Both the position numbers and the translations under genes were made by a program. Source: Branchinecta lynchi (Eukaryota; Arthropoda; Branchiopoda; Anostraca; Branchinectidae). From it: DNA of 64,000 bases. The stretch spans positions 335,001-399,000 of the forward strand of contig JAKZAP010000008.1 of NCBI GenBank assembly GCA_023053575.1, given 5' to 3'. The first letter of the stretch is position 1; the number at the start of each line of letters is the position of its first letter. The notes beneath the pieces were generated by a model. The model did not search any database. It saw only the letters and a program-made list of their open reading frames with translations, and was not told the origin of the DNA. Shown in pieces: positions 59,413-64,000 of this stretch.

Positions 59413-60135
59413 ATGGTGTTGTTAAACATTGAAGGTAATGAAAGTATCATTGATATAATATTTAGTCAACCAATCGAATTGAATCGTAATTGGGATTATG
59501 AAATAGGTTTGAATCAGTGTACTTTGTGGTATTCATGGCATAATATAAGTGATAAATTTGGAAATAATACATTTCAATACAGGAAAGATGAAGATAATAA
59601 TGCAACAGAATGGATGAATGTTACTATTCCTAATGGGATGTATAACGATGATTGTTTGAATTATTTTTTGTGTCAGTATTTTGATACCCCAAAAGATAAA
59701 TGTCCTATTGTAATTTCATCCAATCCAGCATCTATGAGATTTGTCATACTATTACAAGAAAAATATGTGTTTAGATTTAATAGTGACTTGTGTCAGATTT
59801 TAGGATTTGAGAAGGATAGTGAGATATCTAAGAAAATCAATGAAGGTACAAAGCTTCCGAATATAACAAGAAGCGTTGATAAAATTCAAATTCACTGCTC
59901 TCTTGTAAACAGTTCTATCGTAAACAAAAGTAAATCAGATGTCATTTGGACATTTGTTCCTAATACAGAACCGGGTTGTCAAATTGTTGAGAATCCTAGA
60001 CAATTAATCTACCTTCCTATTAATACAAAAGACTTTATTTACTCCTTGAGAATGACAATTACTGATCAGTTGGGAAGACCTATCGATTTGAATGGTGATA
60101 ACGTTGGATACGTGCTGCATTTAAGAAAAGCTTAA
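59413..60135 (+). CDS. Minor capsid (penton-like) protein
   Basis: 240 residues. N-terminal SQPIELNRNWDYEIGLNQ and C-terminal QLIYLPINTKDFIYSLRMTI, with ITDQLGRPIDLNGD, are signatures of the Polinton single jelly-roll minor capsid protein that builds the vertex. Its place directly before the pVI-like and major capsid genes is the conserved order. The start is CTAATAAATGG. Intact. Confidence 0.85.
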   Translation: MVLLNIEGNESIIDIIFSQPIELNRNWDYEIGLNQCTLWYSWHNISDKFGNNTFQYRKDEDNNATEWMNVTIPNGMYNDDCLNYFLCQYFDTPKDKCPIVISSNPASMRFVILLQEKYVFRFNSDLCQILGFEKDSEISKKINEGTKLPNITRSVDKIQIHCSLVNSSIVNKSKSDVIWTFVPNTEPGCQIVENPRQLIYLPINTKDFIYSLRMTITDQLGRPIDLNGDNVGYVLHLRKA

Positions 60136-60167
60136 AGGATTAGTGAAATAAAATTATTTACCTATAA

Positions 60168-60524
60168 ATGTTGGTTAATAATAAGCGATTACTTTATAAA
60201 AAGCAGTATGGAAGTGGAATCGGTAGTGTATTCAAAAATATTGTTAATTCCCAGTTATTTCAAACGTCAGCAAAACAAATAAAAGATGGGGCTATGTCAA
60301 TGTATAATAATATTATTAAACCGAGATTTGAGTTGTTGAAAAACAGAGCAATAGAATATGGGAAAGATCTGATCAATGTAAACAAGAAGGAACTCATTGA
60401 TGTAATTGGAAACAAAAAATCGATGAAGGATCTTATCGGTACAAATAAAAGGATTTTAAATCAAAGAAGTCAGGACTTGATCAAAACGTTAATGACTGGA
60501 AATGGATTAAAGATTCTGAAATAA
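60168..60524 (+). CDS. Small virion protein, pVI/pX-like position
   Basis: 118 residues, basic. An N-terminal GSGIGSVFKNIVNSQLF motif could form an amphipathic helix, as in adenovirus VI-like membrane-lytic proteins. The remainder is Lys/Asn-rich helices ending GNGLKILK. It lies between minor and major capsid genes, the usual slot of this protein. The assignment rests on position and composition. The start is CCTATAAATG. Confidence 0.55.
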   Translation: MLVNNKRLLYKKQYGSGIGSVFKNIVNSQLFQTSAKQIKDGAMSMYNNIIKPRFELLKNRAIEYGKDLINVNKKELIDVIGNKKSMKDLIGTNKRILNQRSQDLIKTLMTGNGLKILK

Positions 60525-60554
60525 GTTTTATTTAATAATTTCTTTCTTATATAA

Positions 60555-61922
60555 ATGGCAGTAAATAAAGTTATCAGTCCGCAATGGAATATATTTGACG
60601 AACCGCTTGTGGATGATACAGTGGTAAAATACGAATTTAAAGAAATTCGAGAAACAGATGTGAATGTATCAAATAAATCAGAGTTTGAATTCGTAACGAA
60701 GAAATTAGATTCCTGGTTTTATCCAAGTGAAAGTTATCTTGATGTTAGTGTAAGAATAGTGAAAGAAAATGGAGATAATATAGCTGCAACCGATATTGCT
60801 ACTTTGACGAACAATGGATTTAATTTATTCAGTACCGCTGAATATGTAATAAACGATGAATCGGTTGAAAAAATTAATCATGTTGGTATTACAACTACCG
60901 TTACAAAGTTGATTGAATACTCTGATGATTATTCTAGAAGTGCAGCAAGAAATCATTTCTGGTATAAGGATTATAATCAAGGAAAAGAAATTAATCCTGT
61001 TATTGCTTCGTTTACTGCAGGGGCTGCAGGGGCTGCAGGGGCTGCAGCAGGGGGTGGAACAGTCAGTTTGAGAAATAATAATAATTATAATAAAGGATTT
61101 GAAAAAAGATATAACAGAACAAAGAGCAGTAAATTAGTAAATATGTATTTACCATTATCAGAATTGTTTGGATTTCTGAAAGGAAACAAACGATTCTTCA
61201 GAGGTGCATCGCATAAATTATTTCTAAGAAGAAATGATGATAACAACATGATTATAAGAAATGGAAATACTAATTTCAAAGTAGTAATCGAGTATTTATC
61301 CTGGAAGATCCCTATTGTAGCTCCTAGTATCGAAATGATGAGTGAATTAGAAAAGGGTCTTGCTAAGGATAAAAAGCATAATCTGATGTGGGAAGCATGT
61401 AATACTTATAAAAGCGATGTTAGTCAAAATAAGGAACACACTTGGAAAGTTATTTCTGAGAGAAACAATCCAACAAAAGTAGTTGTGATGCTACAGAAAA
61501 ATGAAAAGCATAACAATCAATTAATGAATAATATGGTGTTTGATCATATGAATTTAACAGACATAGAACTTAGAATTAATGGGGATAAATATCCTGAAGA
61601 ACCACTTAAATGTGATTTTAGCGATGATAAATGTAAATACTCAAATCTTTACAATAGGTTTGTACATTTGGGTTATAAACAATTAGCATTTGATACTGGT
61701 AGTGTTGTTAGTATAGAAGAATTTAAAGAAGTATATCCACTATTCTGTTTCGATGTTTCCAAACACGAGTCAAATATTTATAATGGAACAACTGCTGATA
61801 TTGAAATAAGTTTAACGTTGAAAGATAATCAACCCGTACCATATAATGTTTACTGTGTTATATATTATGAAAGAAAAGCTACATTAGATATTATTAACAA
61901 AAATATGTATGTGAGTTTGTGA
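60555..61922 (+). CDS. Major capsid protein (double jelly-roll)
   Basis: 455 residues, slightly short but in range for Polinton major capsid proteins. The N terminus has a typical extended arm, then SEFEFVTKKLDSWFYPSESY. Core strands include KLVNMYLPLSELFGFLKGN and KVVIEYLSWKIPIVAPS. The C-terminal barrel includes DIEISLTLKDNQPVPYNVY and VIYYERKATL. These match the double jelly-roll hexon-like fold. A GAAGAAGAA low-complexity loop (about 155-166) comes from a GCAGGGGCT-type minisatellite at 61017-61050. The start is TTATATAAATGG. Intact. Confidence 0.9.
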   Translation: MAVNKVISPQWNIFDEPLVDDTVVKYEFKEIRETDVNVSNKSEFEFVTKKLDSWFYPSESYLDVSVRIVKENGDNIAATDIATLTNNGFNLFSTAEYVINDESVEKINHVGITTTVTKLIEYSDDYSRSAARNHFWYKDYNQGKEINPVIASFTAGAAGAAGAAAGGGTVSLRNNNNYNKGFEKRYNRTKSSKLVNMYLPLSELFGFLKGNKRFFRGASHKLFLRRNDDNNMIIRNGNTNFKVVIEYLSWKIPIVAPSIEMMSELEKGLAKDKKHNLMWEACNTYKSDVSQNKEHTWKVISERNNPTKVVVMLQKNEKHNNQLMNNMVFDHMNLTDIELRINGDKYPEEPLKCDFSDDKCKYSNLYNRFVHLGYKQLAFDTGSVVSIEEFKEVYPLFCFDVSKHESNIYNGTTADIEISLTLKDNQPVPYNVYCVIYYERKATLDIINKNMYVSL

Positions 61923-61926
61923 GTCT

Positions 61927-62510
61927 GGATTTTTATTTAATAAAATCATCCCCTAATAAATGGAGTCTACAAAGGAAGTCTTGAATACAATCAGAATGAA
62001 TAAATACAATGAGACAATCAGGAAAGAAGCATTGGTATTAGGATTGAAATATAATATAGATAAAATGAGAATTGCTAAGACGAAATATGGTGATAAGTTG
62101 GTTGTCGTTATTAATCATAATAACAAACCATGTGATTTGTTTATAACACAGAAATATAATGCCATTGCTAACGAATTACTTTTAAAGAAAAATCTGGTTT
62201 TGCAGCCTATTGTACGCGAAAACAAGAACAAAGAAACATATGTGGATTTAGAACTGTTTACTCAGTAATATTTGAATAAAAAATGAAAAATAAAAAAAAA
62301 AAGAAGTAGTGTATATTGTAGTATTTTATATGTAGTAAAGGGTAATATTCTCATTTCTTGTATCCTTTATTTTGGAAGTAAGAAAATAAAAATGTTCTTA
62401 AAAAGGGGGATAATTTGGTAAAAAGGATGTTAAAATTTAAGAAATTGATGTTAAAATGGGGTTTTGAAATTGGGGGGAGGGTGAGCCAGAACCCGGTTTT
62501 ATATACTACT
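61927..62510 (-). repeat. Polinton terminal inverted repeat, right
   Basis: Inverse of 49106-49690, ending GGTTTTATATACTACT. It contains the right copy of the 102-codon gene. Confidence 0.93.
61960..62268 (+). CDS. TIR-borne 102-residue protein, right copy
   Basis: Same product as 49349-49657, with YNIDKM and NNK where the left copy has YTIVKM and NDK. It follows the major capsid gene, reads outward to the right end, and starts in CCCCTAATAAATGG. The shared KYGDKLVVVIN core may be an OB-fold-like strand pair; function unproven. Both copies are full length, so the gene is present twice per element. Confidence 0.82.
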   Translation: MESTKEVLNTIRMNKYNETIRKEALVLGLKYNIDKMRIAKTKYGDKLVVVINHNNKPCDLFITQKYNAIANELLLKKNLVLQPIVRENKNKETYVDLELFTQ

Positions 62511-62516
62511 CCTTGC
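62511..62516 (+). repeat. Polinton target-site duplication, right
   Basis: CCTTGC, identical to 49100-49105. Confidence 0.92.
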
Positions 62517-62957
62517 TTTAAACTAGTGTCTGTCTTAACCGATCAGACGAGCTCAGAATCCGTACCAGTGAAAACAGAAGCTGAATATTAATCTTACGTT
62601 TATCTTGTGTATCTGACCCACTCCAGAACTACCATTATCGTGATAGTGAACATCAAATCCGCAATCATCTTTTCTTTTTACTTGACAACAAATTGAACTA
62701 CTGTCCTTTAGCCAAATCACTATTAGATATTTACAACTTTTACCATACCGTTTTTTCAAGATAATTCATTTCGTTGAGTTTCCTCTCATTCATTGGTCCT
62801 TGATTGAAGCAGACACAAGAGCAGATACCTGGCAGATACACAAAATGAATCGGAATACTCTTGATCAGGGGCGTCACTATTCTTTTACCTTTGGGGGGGG
62901 GGACGTCCGGTTTGTGCCGACGGACTACATTTCCCGCCAGCACAGAATAGAACCGGG
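62517..62957. other. Right flank of the Polinton
   Basis: Host sequence with a G-run near 62896 next to GGGGCGTCACTATTC, related to the element end at about 1920. No gene seen. Confidence 0.35.
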
Positions 62958-63790
62958 GTAAAACTAACTGTAATGCATCAGTTGAGATTATTCCTTTGAT
63001 GTAATTTCGTATTTTAAAGTTCACACATTTGGCTTTTCATTTTAGCCTTCGCTAAAAAAGCGGAGCTTCCAACGACTGTACCAAGAACAAGTTAAACTAA
63101 GCGCCGCAGGCGAAATTTTTCCGGAAAAATTTAGCTATACCTATCATACAAGCTCTAGCTTTTAACGTGTTTCAGCGAATTTCAATCCTAAAACACCAAA
63201 CTAAATGAAAGACTGTTCTTCTAAATAAAGAATACTACAAAATGCGCCGCATGCGAAATTTTGTGGAAACTAACTGAAACGCATCGATTGAGGTTATTCC
63301 TTCGGTATAATTTCGTATTTTAAAGTTCGCATAGTTGGCTTTTCATTTTAACTTTCGCTGAAAAGCGAAGCTTCCAACGACTGTACGAAGGCAAGTTAAA
63401 CCAAGCGCCGCAGGCGAAATTTTTTTAATCTATTTTTGTCCTGAAAATTCAGCTATAGTACCATACAATTTCCGACTTTTAACGTGTTTCAAACCCCAAG
63501 AATTTCTATCCTAAAAGGAAAACTAAATGATACACCGTTCTTCCAAATAGTAAATACGACAAAATGCGCCGCAGGCGAAATTTTGTGTAAAACTTACTGT
63601 AATGCATCAGTTGAGATTGTTCCTTCGATGTAAGTTCATATATTTAATTTCACATACTCGGCTTTTCGTTTCAAGCTTTGCTAAGAAGCGAAGCTTCCAA
63701 CGACTGTACCCAGAACAAGTTGACCTAGGCAACGCCGGTGAATTTTTTTTAAATCTGAATTTTTTCCGGAATTTGCTCCTTTGATTTCTT
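62958..63790 (+). repeat. Tandem repeat of about 307-323 bp
   Basis: Two full units and a partial third begin with ACTGTAATGCATCAGTTGAG or close variants at about 62965, 63272 and 63595. Each unit includes CTTCCAACGACTGTAC and one or two GCGCCGCAGGCGAAATTTT motifs. No coding potential. Confidence 0.8.
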
Positions 63791-64000
63791 ACATACAAAA
63801 GACCCGGTATGCGGACAAGAATACCGACGCCCGACAAAAGCATTCAGAATTCGATTTCTTCTGTGTTTTGCCCGACAAGATTGTAAAGAACTTTATTTTT
63901 ACGCGTAAATAGAAGCCGATGTACCGACGAGACTTGAAGTTTCGGCATAAGCCGATAAAAATTTACAGAATTTGATTTTTTTTGTTTTTTTTTTGTAAAA

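Larger units (their letters stand above)
49106..62510 (+). mobile_element. Complete Polinton/Maverick element
   Basis: A 13,405-bp element bounded by long inverted repeats that start AGTAGTATATAAAACC. It is flanked by the 6-bp duplication CCTTGC. It carries the full Polinton core: protein-primed PolB, integrase, packaging ATPase, adenovirus-type protease, double jelly-roll major capsid and single jelly-roll minor capsid, plus small virion-type genes. Most genes point right; the left-end TIR gene and a two-TM gene point left. The body is clearly more AT-rich than its flanks. Breaks in protease and integrase frames and the missing polymerase ATG argue against current activity. Polintons are integrated virus-like elements related to adintoviruses and virophages. 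Confidence 0.96.

Overview
The window is from an animal (metazoan) nuclear genome, most likely an invertebrate. The evidence is spliced protein-coding genes with GT-AG introns, a dense load of non-LTR retrotransposon fragments, hAT-type and other miniature DNA transposons, tRNA-like sequences, and a complete Polinton/Maverick element. The phylum cannot be fixed from this sequence alone.

Host genes lie in the left half. At the far left, on the minus strand, are the first three coding exons of a gene I read as PDCD11/RRP5 (rRNA processing); it runs off the window. Divergently, on the plus strand, lies the whole coding sequence of RUVBL2 (Reptin, a RuvB-like AAA+ ATPase). It has six coding exons (5264-5386, 9945-10183, 14997-15412, 21239-21331, 27629-27898, 33745-33983) that join in frame to 459 residues. 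Its introns are 4.6-6.3 kb each and consist largely of repeats.

Repeats dominate 2-49 kb. They include: (a) a family bounded by GGGATCCC palindromes with about 137-bp internal tandem units; (b) a family with CAGGGTTCGTGCG inverted ends and 6-bp target duplications; (c) a family rich in the phrase GATGAAACTTGG; (d) hAT-type MITEs with 8-bp target duplications; (e) foldback/hairpin elements; (f) five non-LTR reverse transcriptase remnants; and (g) MITEs ending GGCGTATTCTCGCCG. Nested insertions allow some relative dating.

The right part (49106-62510) is a 13.4-kb Polinton with about 585-bp terminal inverted repeats and a perfect 6-bp target duplication CCTTGC. It encodes protein-primed DNA polymerase B, packaging ATPase, adenovirus-type protease, retrovirus-like integrase, double jelly-roll major capsid, minor capsid and several small virion-type proteins. 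Unusual points are: a 102-residue gene carried in both terminal repeats; an ATAAATG motif at the start of 11 of 13 genes, with T rather than a purine at -3; an array of twelve 12-bp palindromes between polymerase and ATPase genes; a short zinc-ribbon frame that leads into the integrase frame across a U UUA AAA slippery sequence; SAP-like motifs at the polymerase N terminus; and a divergent two-transmembrane protein. Frame breaks in protease and integrase, and the lack of an ATG for the polymerase, suggest a recently inserted but decaying copy (or sequence indels).
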